64,000 nucleotides of DNA from Papilionanthe hookeriana x Papilionanthe teres. Its lineage: Eukaryota; Streptophyta; Magnoliopsida; Asparagales; Orchidaceae. Position 1 is the stretch's first letter. Every line of letters starts with the position of its first letter. Position numbers and translations under genes: made by a program. The stretch spans positions 50,494,540-50,558,539 of the forward strand of contig CM040432.1 of assembly GCA_022702705.1 (NCBI GenBank). Direction: 5' to 3'. A model generated the notes under the pieces. It was not told the origin of the DNA, made no database searches, and saw nothing but the letters and a program-made list of their open reading frames with translations. Of this stretch, positions 46,290 through 56,229 are shown in pieces.

Positions 46290-47126
46290 CGGTGGTGATT
46301 CAAGATAGAAGAGTCATGTCACCAGATCATTTTAGCACTCCAGAAGCCTCTCTGTTGGCTGACAAAGGCATAATCTTTTTCGCTTCTGATGAGTCATATG
46401 TTGATTGGTGTCGAGCCTTCATTGCATATTTAACAAAGGGGATACTCCCCAATGATCATTTCTTGCTTCTCAGATTCAAATGAGAGTGCTCTCATTCACT
46501 ATTATGAACAATACGTTGTACTGTCACTCCTTTAAGCAGATGTGGCTTCAATAAGTCGATAGGAATGATACCCAAAAGATCATGAATGAAGTTTATGAGG
46601 GCATCTATGGTTCCCATCAATCGGGTCCTAAAATGAAAATCAAAATTGATCGGTTTGACGATTATTGGCCTTCGATGACCTTTGATTGCATGGAATGTGC
46701 CAAGCGGTGTCATCAGTGCCAAGTTTTTAGCTCCGTGCCTCAATAACCCCCGAATGCACTACATACGACAGTAAAATCTTGGCCCTTTAAGTCTGGGGAA
46801 CCAAAATCATTGGATCCATTGACCCTCCTTCCTCTAAAGGACACAGATTCTTTTACAGCCACCGAGTACTTTTCTAAGCGCGGAAGTCGTTGCCTTGAGG
46901 GAGGCAAAGGCATAAAACGGGTTGCACTTTATCAAGAACATTCTATATCGATTGAGTGTGTCGCGCTGTATCGTATCTGATAATGGGTTGGCCTTCAAGA
47001 ACACCAAAATTAATAGGCTTTTTCATCGTGATCACATTGATTAACGATTTTCTATCCTATATTATCCAAAAGTAAAAGGATTGGCTAAAGCTTTTAGTAA
47101 TACATTGGTCAATCTTATAAAAAAGA
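46290..47126 (+). pseudogene. Integrase remnant of element E, C-terminus deleted
   Basis: A zinc-binding piece is near 46660-46725 (DYYWPSMTFDCMECAKRCHQ, with CAKRCHQCQ). The core has an IVSDNGLAFKN block near 46975-46998 and GLAKAFSNTL near 47080, where the usual catalytic Glu (GLAEAF) is Lys. The frame then runs without a break into LTR sequence at 47126, so the C-terminal domain is missing. Confidence 0.7.
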
Positions 47127-49045
47127 TTTACTACACTTTTGTATGATTCCCTCCAATGGGAATTAACACTTTTTCGGGTCGCTGCAACCTCAGCACACTC
47201 AACACTTCATGTCGTTGCAGCCTCAGTACACCCAACTCTTGGAGTCGTCGCCGCCTCGGCACACACAACCTTTCAGGTCACTACCATCTCGGCACACCTA
47301 ACCATTCATGTCACTGCAGCTTTGGCATACCCATCCTTTGACTCAATGCCTTTACGGTACACTCACCCCTAAGCTAATGCCTTCACAATATGCACACTTC
47401 GATTAGTTCTCGAGTGGATTGGAGTCCCTTGGCGTTCTCGTTCAAACTAGCACTCACCTCTCTTCAGGACATTGTCGTCTCGACATATCCAACCTTTTGG
47501 GTCACTACCTCCTTGGCATACCTATCCTTTGAGTCAATACCTTCGTGGTACACTCAATCCTTTGAGCCAATGGCTCCATGACACGTCACTATGATTAGTT
47601 TCTTGAGCGAATGTGAGTCCATTAACATTCTTGCTCGAACGAGCCACCCTATTCTCTTAGGGTCACTGTCTCCTTGGCACACCTAACCATTTTGGGTCAC
47701 TGCATCCTCGGCATACCCAATTCTTCAAGCCAGTGCCCTACGGTATGCTCATATGTGAGGCCAATTCTTTTTAAATTTCATTATGGTTGACACCTTTTAG
47801 ATCCTTTTGATCTTTAGGACGGGGCCGGTATGACGGCTCCACCGGCTCCATCAAAATCATACATACTCAGAGACATTACCTTGTGCACTTAGAGGTCGGT
47901 TATGACACTCTTCGTTAAACTTGTATGTTAGGTTAGGGCTAGGTTGCTAGGTAGTTTTATTGGCACCTGGTTATTGTTTTGCGGCTTGGTTGTCCTAGTC
48001 AGGTGCCCTTTTTCTACTTGTACTTTTTGGTGTGTTTGCATGTTTACTTTGTGCATGTGCAATATCATATTAGGTTGTTTTTCTTGCAGGGAATCATGCC
48101 TAAAAATATACACACACTCGCGTTTAACATGGAGGAGCAACGTAATAATTTATATTAACTCATTTCTGCATACGCTGCTTAGCTCCTCCCGCCAGGCATG
48201 GCTCATGCGTTGCATGTTAACCCGTGCTATTACTTTTCTACAGCTTGAGTCATTTATTTTATCATTTATTTGATAGATATTTAAGACTAGGTCTGTATCA
48301 GAACAATGGTACATGCACTGGCTACGAAGCGCACGACGCATCAAGCCACGTGTCAAGGACTGGGAGCAGCAGACTTATGTCTCGTATCTTAAGTCTGAAT
48401 CTACATTCTTGTATAGAATTAGGATCAAGTATGTTTATGTGGTGTCTGATCGTCTTTCCTAGGATATGTCGTCGATCCAACAGTGCTGACCTTTTTACAT
48501 ATTTTGGCATGCTTTTGTTTTCTATTGCATGTTTGCATGCTTGGATTAGTTTCCCTCTTTCTTTCTCATTTATGTGGGATGCTACGAAAATTATAATTTA
48601 GACTCTATAGGACTTAAAATGTTAAAATTTTCAATATCTTAATAATAAAAGACTGAGATGATCAAAATTTTAGAATTAAAATTGTCAGGATTTTTCAAAC
48701 TAGTCTTTATTTTTCTGCATGGCCTTTGGGTCAATTTTAAAATGGGCTGCATGTATGGCTATATACCCCATCGTTTCTAAATAGGGTCTCCATAAAATCT
48801 AAGGGCCGCTCTAGGTAACTGTATCATTTGCATGTACCCAGGAAGAAATCCCTGTGCTTCTCCATATCTGATTGGCTTGCATATCTTTTCACTTAAGAGG
48901 TTGCCTAGAATGTTGGAAGACTCCCCGACCCAGAAGGGTGTAAGTTCTTTTGTTGGGAGCATTTTCAGCTGTATCTGAACCTCCATTTCTCTTCTTTTCC
49001 AGTGACATCCTCGCCACTTCGGCAGGTATAAATCCCATCTCTTGA
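47126..49045 (+). mobile_element. Truncated 3' LTR of element E
   Basis: It is collinear with 36126-38430 of the 5' LTR: the same start word CTACACTTNTGTATGATTCC, minisatellite 2, then CATATGTGAGGCCAA, and an end near CCCATCTCTTG. It lacks the segment at 36840-37148 and everything right of 38430. Both ends are therefore truncated. Confidence 0.75.
47170..47750 (+). repeat. Minisatellite 2, 3' LTR copy
   Basis: The same 33-bp-type units as 36170-36875, with GTCNCTGCNGCCTCGGCACAC words. Open frames over it are artefacts. Confidence 0.8.
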
Positions 49046-49400
49046 AATTGAGAAACTCCAAAACTGTAGCAACCATAATATATATAATATTCATGGTGGA
49101 CTCACATTCTTTATATTATGGTGGCCCTCACATAATGGTGGATTTATATCATGGTATTCTTTATTAATCACTCCAAAACTGTAGCCACCATGAATATTTC
49201 TAAAATTTTCTACCACTCTAACAATATTTCCATTTAAATCTCCTCCATTTAAATTTTTTTCTTCAAGAGGTATCATTTTAATTAATTCTTCTATATCAAT
49301 CCAAAATTTTTCTTTTGAACCTATATCTAAACCTATTCGAAAAGTATAATACTTATAATATTAAAAATCTTCACGTAATTTCTAAAAAATAATTTAAGCC
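49046..49400 (-). pseudogene. Unrecognised coding-like remnant
   Basis: A 61-codon open frame at 49276-49091 (MIPLEEKNLNGGDLNGNIVR start) extends upstream without a stop to about 49345. Two similar words (CTCCAAAACTGTAGC at 49063 and 49172) show a small local duplication of about 109 bp. The composition looks protein-like, but I do not recognise a family. It lies directly beside the truncated LTR of E and downstream of the host gene. Confidence 0.35.
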
Positions 49401-49993
49401 GGTAGTCAAATAACTTGATGGTAGTTTAAAATTGTACAAAATATCTGTTTCAAGAAATTGTCAGGTATCAGAATACAATCGGATACACCGAAACTTGTCA
49501 TCAAAATGTTATGTTTATAGAAAAAATAACGAAGAAATTATATATAGTCTTTTTTAAAATAAAAGAAGACGGTTGAATTACTGAAATTGGCACAATAAAA
49601 ATTTGATGACGGGACCAAAATGAAACTAACCTCCAGTTTAGGATAACTTCTTAACAACCACAGGCAATTTATACAAAGCTCTGATAGTAAATTTTAATCG
49701 CATTCTCATCCAAAGAAAAATTTCCCTTTTTCATCACTTCTACAGCACTAAAAAACAGCCTAAGTGGCAAAACAAAACCATGCAATACACACTTGTTCAT
49801 AACCATACAAGAAATAACATAGTGATCGTACCAAATAAGCAGGTCTCACTTTCCACAATAAAGAAAATACCTTTATACAAGAGGAATCTATATCCAAGTG
49901 ATTTCTGCACCGTCGAATTCATCTGACAAAGTTTACTTCGAGAGAAAATTTATGAACAGATGAAACAATAGCGTGTGTCAGGATGATCAGTGA
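49401..49993 (-). other. 3' flank and probable 3' UTR of the host gene
   Basis: AT-rich sequence downstream of the stop at 49994. The part from about 49650 to 49993 is the likely 3' UTR. I could not fix a poly(A) site. Confidence 0.4.
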
Positions 49994-50227
49994 TCAAAGT
50001 AGCCTCTTGAATTTCTTGCTGGTGGCTTGGTAAGAGCGAACTAACAAACCAACGCCAATTCCAACACCAAGGCAAATGCCAAGGCTAATTCCAACACCAA
50101 CTCTAACACCAGCATTGAACCATGAGAGCTCTCCATCCTCCTCTTCAGTGTATTCTGTACTGGGATATAAACTGGTATAATCGATATTGGTATCGCTGTC
50201 CATCTTGTAGTCTTCATAATCCGGTAG
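49994..50227 (-). CDS. Last coding exon of the host gene (membrane-anchor C-terminus)
   Basis: The exon begins CTACCGGATTAT right after a TGTTTTGCAG acceptor at 50228-50237 and ends with TGA at 49994-49996. It encodes 77 residues: an acidic part (DYEDYKMDSD..., TEYTEEEDGELSWF), then a Gly/Val-rich hydrophobic segment (NAGVRVGVGISLGICLGVGI GVGLLV), then a basic tail (KKFKR). Known plant homologues (Arabidopsis 'erythronate-4-phosphate dehydrogenase family protein', for example At1g19400/At1g75180 as I recall) end in the same DGE-SWFNAGVRVGVG pattern. Phase 0 fits the upstream exon. The hydrophobic segment suggests a tail-anchored membrane protein. The family name is historical, and enzyme activity is not supported by the sequence. 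Confidence 0.85.
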   Translation of the reverse strand, partial: LPDYEDYKMDSDTNIDYTSLYPSTEYTEEEDGELSWFNAGVRVGVGISLGICLGVGIGVGLLVRSYQATSKKFKRLL

Positions 50228-50598
50228 CTGCAAAACAGAGACCCATACATAGAAGTTGCTTAATATGCCCTTTTGCAGATCCTTTGATGATAAAGGAATG
50301 CATCAATTAAGAAAAAAACATTCTCAAAAAATTGTCATAACTATAAAAATTCTCAAAAAAATTTCATAACTATAAAAAGACAAGAAAAATGTTCACAGAA
50401 AGAGGTATCATGGTTAATTTGTTATCTGAAGAGAGCAATCAGTTTGGAGGATGTCAAGGGAACTTCTCGTGTACATAGTTTTGTAAACGACATAAATGCT
50501 TATAAGAAAGAAATCATCCATTCAATTAGAACATCACTAAGATAAATAAATAAAAGTTCTCCCCATCCATTAAACTCTCATAGTTTCACGCACCACAT

Positions 50599-50787
50599 TT
50601 AAAAGAAGTAAGAAAAAGCAGCTTCGTAGTATATGCTTGAGAAGGCGTAGCTGTAAGAATTACATGGCATAGCAGTGAGATAGAGCCCGTCATTGTACTT
50701 AACAATTTGCTTTCCCAAACCCTCAATATAGATCGATTGGCTTATTGGTGCATTTTCTGTCCTAGTTGGACATGCCTGAATGAACAT
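50599..50787 (-). other. Unrecognised small open frame in the intron
   Basis: 62 codons starting MFIQACPTRTENAPISQSIY. It is on the gene's strand and close to the last exon, but I find no splice pair that would include it and no homology I can name. It is most likely intronic. Confidence 0.2.
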
Positions 50788-50930
50788 TCATTTCAATTCA
50801 TTTTCCACTGCATTATCTTGATAGGTATTACTCCCCTATTGCCCCTTTGATATAATTATTCTCGTTCTATCAGTCCAAAATTATCATATAGTCATCTTAA
50901 TGATCTCATTTTTACAACACTCAGCTGGTT

Positions 50931-51225
50931 ATTCTCCATAATATTTGCGTATCATAAAGACACCTAAGCACTTACCAATTTTATCAATCCAATTCTTTAA
51001 GTCCAGAAGTTATGATGCTTTTCATTCCTATGTACATAATAGGTCCAAAGCACAGAACCTATCTAGTCGATGTATCATTTTAAAATAAGCAAACATGCAT
51101 TAAAATTGCATATCATATGCTAAGCTTCATTCAATACTCTGAAAACTCTTACTCTCTAAAAAATTCAATTATTTGCTCTTTAAACTTACATTTGTAAATA
51201 GCATAACACTAAGGTACCTGACCAC
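50931..51225 (+). repeat. Intronic direct repeat, copy 1
   Basis: About 290 bp matching 58591-58882 in the same orientation (shared words: GCACTTACCAATTTTAT, AGAAGTTATGATG, TGTACATAATAGGTCCAAAG, CATATCATATGCTAA). The copies differ by indels and substitutions. They flank about 7.4 kb of inserted material. Confidence 0.8.
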
Positions 51226-51599
51226 CAAAACAAGCGGGACCTTCAACTAAAAATAAACAGTTTAAAATACGAAGAAGAAATAAGCTTCAAAAACAAGGAG
51301 GAACAAGTATTTATTTAAATAACTTTCTTGTAAGGCTATAGAATAAGAGGACATTCCTGCAGACAGTTGGAAGCACGGCCTACAAAACACCACTTAACAC
51401 ACCCGAAGACACTCAAACAGATAAAGAAGCCATATATATGTAGACCCTTGGAGTCAAATAGGACACTAATTTATTCATTATAATAAGCCATCATATAAAG
51501 AGATAAAAGGGAATCTCCTTTACAAAAGCTTAAGCAAAGTAGAAAGCAACTTTATGAAAAAATAAAAGATATATGGAAAACAGATCATATTCCTTATGG

Positions 51600-52392
51600 A
51601 AGAAGAATCAAATTATGGTACAATTATTAAGGGAAATACTTCTCGGGTAAGTATTATTTTTATAATAACTGTTTAATTTGGCCCACCTACCCTCATCTTT
51701 TGAATATCCTATTGATTTTTCTGGGTCATCTTCTTTTTTAGAATATTTAAACAATTTTTTTATCTTGCTTCTGGTGTATTTGAGAAATACATTCTCTGAT
51801 TTGGACTTCTGACTCATGCAGATAAAGTTTCTTAAGACTATCTTGAACGGTTTTTATTGAATAATGGATTATTAGTATTCTGCTTTGGTATAGTATTTCT
51901 TTACGAGTATTGATAATAAGCTTAATATATTTTATTTTTTCGAGAATGTTAATTTGAGTCAACTACTTAAGCAAAAATCTTCTTAGAAGCCATTGTCAAC
52001 TAAGATAGTCACAATCAATTCAGACCATCCAAGATCATATTCATGGCATTTGAAATTCTATGAAAAAATAAACAACTGACTATTATTTAATAAATTCCTG
52101 TGATTTAATACCTGGAATTCGAAGGAAACATCCACCCATGAATTACGTCTCCTTGATTAGCAAAATGTCAATCTCACCATTTATAAAATCATGCTAGAAA
52201 TTTTTTTTGAATAATTTTTTGTCATGTGTTATTTAACATTAGTTAATACATAAAAGGCTTTATCATAACCAATATGTAAGTCTAATAACTAATTTTGATA
52301 GCTTCAGTAGGATCAAAATAAACAATAGAGTCAATAAAATGGGTCATTCCCAATCCTTATTGCGACATTAAATTGTGGATGGTGCATTTACT
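51600..52392 (-). repeat. Left arm of a large inverted repeat with decayed coding sequence
   Basis: Read on the minus strand it matches the plus strand of 52400-53230 through several blocks: an ATTGGGAATGACC/ATTGAGAAATGACC block next to the centre, CATGAATATGATCTTGG (centre: 52040), and farther out a coding-like block with SLKKLYLHESEVQI (51747-51962 frame) and KSIGYSKDEG (51608-51817 frame). The protein family is not recognised with confidence. Confidence 0.75.
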
Positions 52393-52399
52393 ATAAGCT

Positions 52400-53230
52400 A
52401 TCTACTTATCGCAATCATATACAAAAAATGTAATGTTCACAATTTAATATCATAAGGATTGAGAAATGACCATTTTTTCTAATCATATTATTTATCATAA
52501 TTATACTAAAATTATCAAAATCAATTCTTGGACTTGCATACAAAGTATAATAAAAACTTCTTATATTATAAATAATATTTAAAAAATTCCTAGATGATTA
52601 TCATGATAAAAAATATTATTCAGAAAGAACTTTCAGCATTATTTTATAAATAGTGAGGTAATTTTAATGATGAATTTAACATTTTGTAAGAAGAAATTAA
52701 AAAAATGTATAATCTTGCGTAGATATTTCACCTTGAATTTGAGATATCAACTCTATAAAAATTAATTAAGGGATAGTCAATTATTTATTTTTTCTTTTAA
52801 ATATATACCATGGATATGATCTTGGTCAGTAGGAGCTTATCATGAAAATCTTAATCGATGACGTATCCAAAGATTTACTTAAATTGTGGACTCAAAGCAA
52901 CATCCCAAAAGAAATAAAAAATTATTAAGCTTATTATTAAAACTCATGTAAAAATTACTATAACAAAGCAAGAGATTAATAATGCATTATTAGCTATAAA
53001 AATATTCAAGATGATCTCAAGAAATTATATCTGCACGAGTAAGAAATTCAAATCAATGAACTTCTCAAAAATATTAGAAGTAGACGAAAGAAGTGTTCAT
53101 AACTTCTGAAGAAGAAAATTACCCAAAAAAATCAATGGAAGATTCAAAAGATGAGGCTATAAAAGAAGTAATACTTACCAGAGAGAAGTTATTTCTCACG
53201 AAAAATGTATGAAATTAGAATCTTCGTACA
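52400..53230 (+). repeat. Right arm of a large inverted repeat with decayed coding sequence
   Basis: The counterpart words are GATTGAGAAATGACC near 52460, CATGGATATGATCTTGG at 52809, a DDLKKLYLHE-type translation near 53015-53043 and a KSMEDSKDEA translation near 53133-53160. The order mirrors the left arm, so the whole 51.6-53.2 kb stretch could fold back on itself. Both arms carry stops and indels. Confidence 0.75.
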
Positions 53231-54920
53231 GAAAGAATATAAACTATTTTTTAGATGCCCTTTGCTTTTCAATAAAGTTGATTTTTACTTTGTTTTACCT
53301 TTTGGAAAAGAGATTCCCGCTCATCTCCTTCTCTAATAGTTTAGTAGAATGAATAAATTAAAGTTCGGTCTGACTCTAACAGTTTATAATATATGTATGG
53401 CTTGTTTATATGTTTGAGTGCATTGCGTTGAGTTATGTTAAAGGGTGTCTACTAGTATGTGTTTCTAGTTGTCCGCAAGTTTGTGCTCCTATCCTATAAT
53501 CCTGTAAGAAAATTATTTAAATATATTCCAGCTTGTTTCTTAAGCTAATCAATTATTCGTATTTTAAATAGATCCTACTTGTTTCTGGTATTAGAGCCAT
53601 GTTGGGTTAGATTAACCTTAGGAATTATTGCAAAATTATATGATGTAGTGAATTAGTCTGGTCAATAGTTATGTGTTAATAAAGTCGAATAAGTTTTAGG
53701 TAACCTATAAATCCTTGACTGATTAACACATAATTATGAATGATCATTTTTGTAGTAAAGATTATGAAATGCAAATATATTTTGAACAAATTGTTGAGCT
53801 TCATTGCATATGGCTATAAGACCCAAAGAAATGACAGTAAGACCAAGTATATATTAGTTGGCTTTCGTAACATATTTTAACTTTCATGCATTATGGTATT
53901 ACTGAGATTGACTGTTTGATTAGATTATACTTTTTCAGCCACAAGAATTCATATCTAATTTCATGGCATCTTCTTCTTCTACTTTTAGTTTGTTCAGCAA
54001 ACTAAAAAGAAATTTTTTTATAAGACAATCCAAAATGAAAAATACTAAACTTATTGAGTATCCTTTAAATAAAGAAGATCAAAATAAATGATCAATTCAA
54101 AAAAATAAAAATTATTTATAAAATAGGGTCATTTGATTGTAGGGGAAAAAATTCAATTAAAGCTGTAAAATGATCAATAAATATAGACGGCAGAGACAAA
54201 ACATTTCTTTATTAATCCATGTAGATTTACATAAATATATGCATGAATGCAAATGCATTCACATAAGACTTACAAAGATCACCCTTAAGCTCCTAACTTT
54301 GAGAGGGTTAAACACCTCAATCATAGCTACCATTAGAGACCATTGATGCCAAAATTGGGCCCAATCATTTATGGTTGTCATAGCGACGAGTTTATGTCAA
54401 AACCATGTGTATTTTAATACCTTTCTCACTTTAAGTTTTCTCTCACTAACATTAATCTCATTGAAAAGTAATTACAACTACACGTACACGGTTATGAGTT
54501 TCATCCATAATCTAAAACTATATCTTTAATCTATACGATCCACTTTTGTATTATGAATACTTTAAATCCATAGATTAGAGAAATAATTAAACCTATTGAA
54601 AGTATAATAGTGATCAAAACAAATTTATTAGCTTCCAAATTAGGAACTAATAGAATTGTAATGAAATCGCGTTCTATGAAACTTGGGCTTCGATTATGTT
54701 ATTTCTCCTAAGTCGATAGTTAACCCACAATGTTTGAAGGTCCATTACTCTTAACTAAAATATCAATACCATTTATGTCATCTAAAAGTTTTGCTGATAA
54801 ATTACCTTCCATTGAAAATAAATTTAGCACCCGTTGAGAGAACTTTTCTCTGACTGTTTCTGAATGAGTATTAGTTGTAAATGAATTACAAAGTAGGAAA
54901 AAGAAATAAGCTTAAAGAAT
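53231..54920. other. Unassigned intronic AT-rich sequence
   Basis: It includes the primer-like site (53593) and a 42-codon frame at 53963-54091 (plus) that begins MASSSSTFSLFSKLKRN, for which I have no family. The part 54150-54800 has the look of an old retroelement flank, but no terminal repeats are found. Confidence 0.3.
53593..53608 (+). other. Initiator tRNA-Met primer-site-like sequence
   Basis: TGGTATTAGAGCCATG differs by one base from TGGTATCAGAGCC, the sequence complementary to initiator tRNA-Met that serves as primer site in plant Copia elements and in plant pararetroviruses. I see no LTR edge just before it, and no recognised gag after it. Confidence 0.5.
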
Positions 54921-54923
54921 ACC

Positions 54924-55094
54924 AAGAAATAAATATTTATTTAAAGGCGAACTTTTAAAAAGCAATACTTTTAATAAATAAATTAAAATAACAGCACCCA
55001 AAAAAATTTTTGAACGCCGCAAAATCTAGTCTAGTTCAGATTTCATGATATATGAATTTTTTTTTTTAAAGAAATTTAACATATTTGTCCAGAT
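54924..55094 (+). repeat. Direct duplication in the intron, copy 1
   Basis: About 170 bp, matched by 55334-55505 (shared: AAATATTTATTTAAAGG, GACAGCACCCAAAAAAA, CTAGTTCAGATTTCATGATATATGAATTT). A shorter third relative of its start lies near 51262-51330. Confidence 0.8.
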
Positions 55095-55333
55095 TTCATT
55101 AGTAATAATTTTTTAAGAAAATCCCGATTTAGATTAAAATTAAAAGGTAACATAGATAAAAGTTTAGATATACATAATAAAGTTAGGTCAGCACAACTCA
55201 AAAAATATATTTAGATTTAAATAATGTATATAAATTTTTATTTGAAATGACATAACTTTTATGTATTAAGTTGTCTAAAATTTAAAATTGATATTTACAT
55301 TAATTATATAATTGATATTTATAAAATAAAGCT

Positions 55334-55505
55334 GAAGAAATAAATATTTATTTAAAGGTGAAATTTTAAAATGCCATACTTTTAATAATTAAATTAAAAT
55401 GACAGCACCCAAAAAAAATTTTGAACATGGAAAAATCTTGTCTAGTTCAGATTTCATGATATATGAATTTGTTTTAAATGAAATTTAACATAGTTGTCCA
55501 AATTA
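55334..55505 (+). repeat. Direct duplication in the intron, copy 2
   Basis: Second copy of 54924-55094, with indels. The 240 bp between the copies is AT-rich and unassigned. Confidence 0.8.
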
Positions 55506-56006
55506 ATTTAGAGCAATATATTTAAAAATATCATGTTATTAATTGTCCAAGTCGTCTATAAACATTTTTTTCTTCTTTCACTCATTTATTAATCAACTAA
55601 TTAAACCTGAAAAATTAATTTAAAACAACTGTGAGCTGAATGAACCAGTGAATACTCATACTCATAAATCACAATAATAAAGAGAAAATGAAGTAGCTAA
55701 ACTTTGTAATAAATCAATATAAATATTTGATGCTATTCAAAAAGTCTTGCTAAATTAATAGGATATCAATATCATTTCATATCTTTACAACTGTCATAGA
55801 AGCACTGTCAAAAATTGTGTTAGTTACAACCCATCAATATCAATATCCTTTTTCATATACGTGCATGGGTATCTTAGTGTTCCCCCACTAATATCATCAA
55901 GGCGTAACTACATCATAGTAAGTCATGCACATAATAATAATGAACATAAATATATTATTCATGTGTTTGCCGCATTAAATTCAATATATAATATATAACA
56001 TACACT
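55506..56006. other. Unassigned intronic AT-rich sequence
   Basis: I see no gene or repeat border between the direct duplication and the LINE tail. Confidence 0.3.
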
Positions 56007-56229
56007 AACAATAACAACAACAAAGCCTTAATCCCACTAAGTATGGTCGGCTACATAAATCCTTTTTCTCCATTGCGTCCTATTTAGTGTCAAACTTTCA
56101 TTTAATTCTAATAAATTAAGATCATTTTTTATGCAATAAGCCCAAGTCTTCCTAGGTCTGCCTCTGCCTTTTAACATAAGTTGAAACTAAAATATCTACT
56201 CTCCTAATCAGATCATCAGGTGGTCACGT

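Larger units (their letters stand above)
35198..49045 (+). mobile_element. Element E: decayed Tat-type Ty3/gypsy element
   Basis: The order is 5' LTR, primer-like site, leader, gag, protease, RT (YIDD), RNase H, a second RNase H, integrase, then a truncated 3' LTR. The second RNase H and the YIDDVVVK polymerase motif point to the Tat group (Tat/Ogre/Retand), not Athila. A deletion removed the integrase end, the 3' untranslated region and the first part of the 3' LTR. The right LTR end is also lost near 49045. Many stops make it dead. Confidence 0.75.

Noticed and set aside
47139..47581. Open frames with HLGT/AASAH-like peptide repeats
   Set aside because: Produced by minisatellite 2 in the 3' LTR of E.
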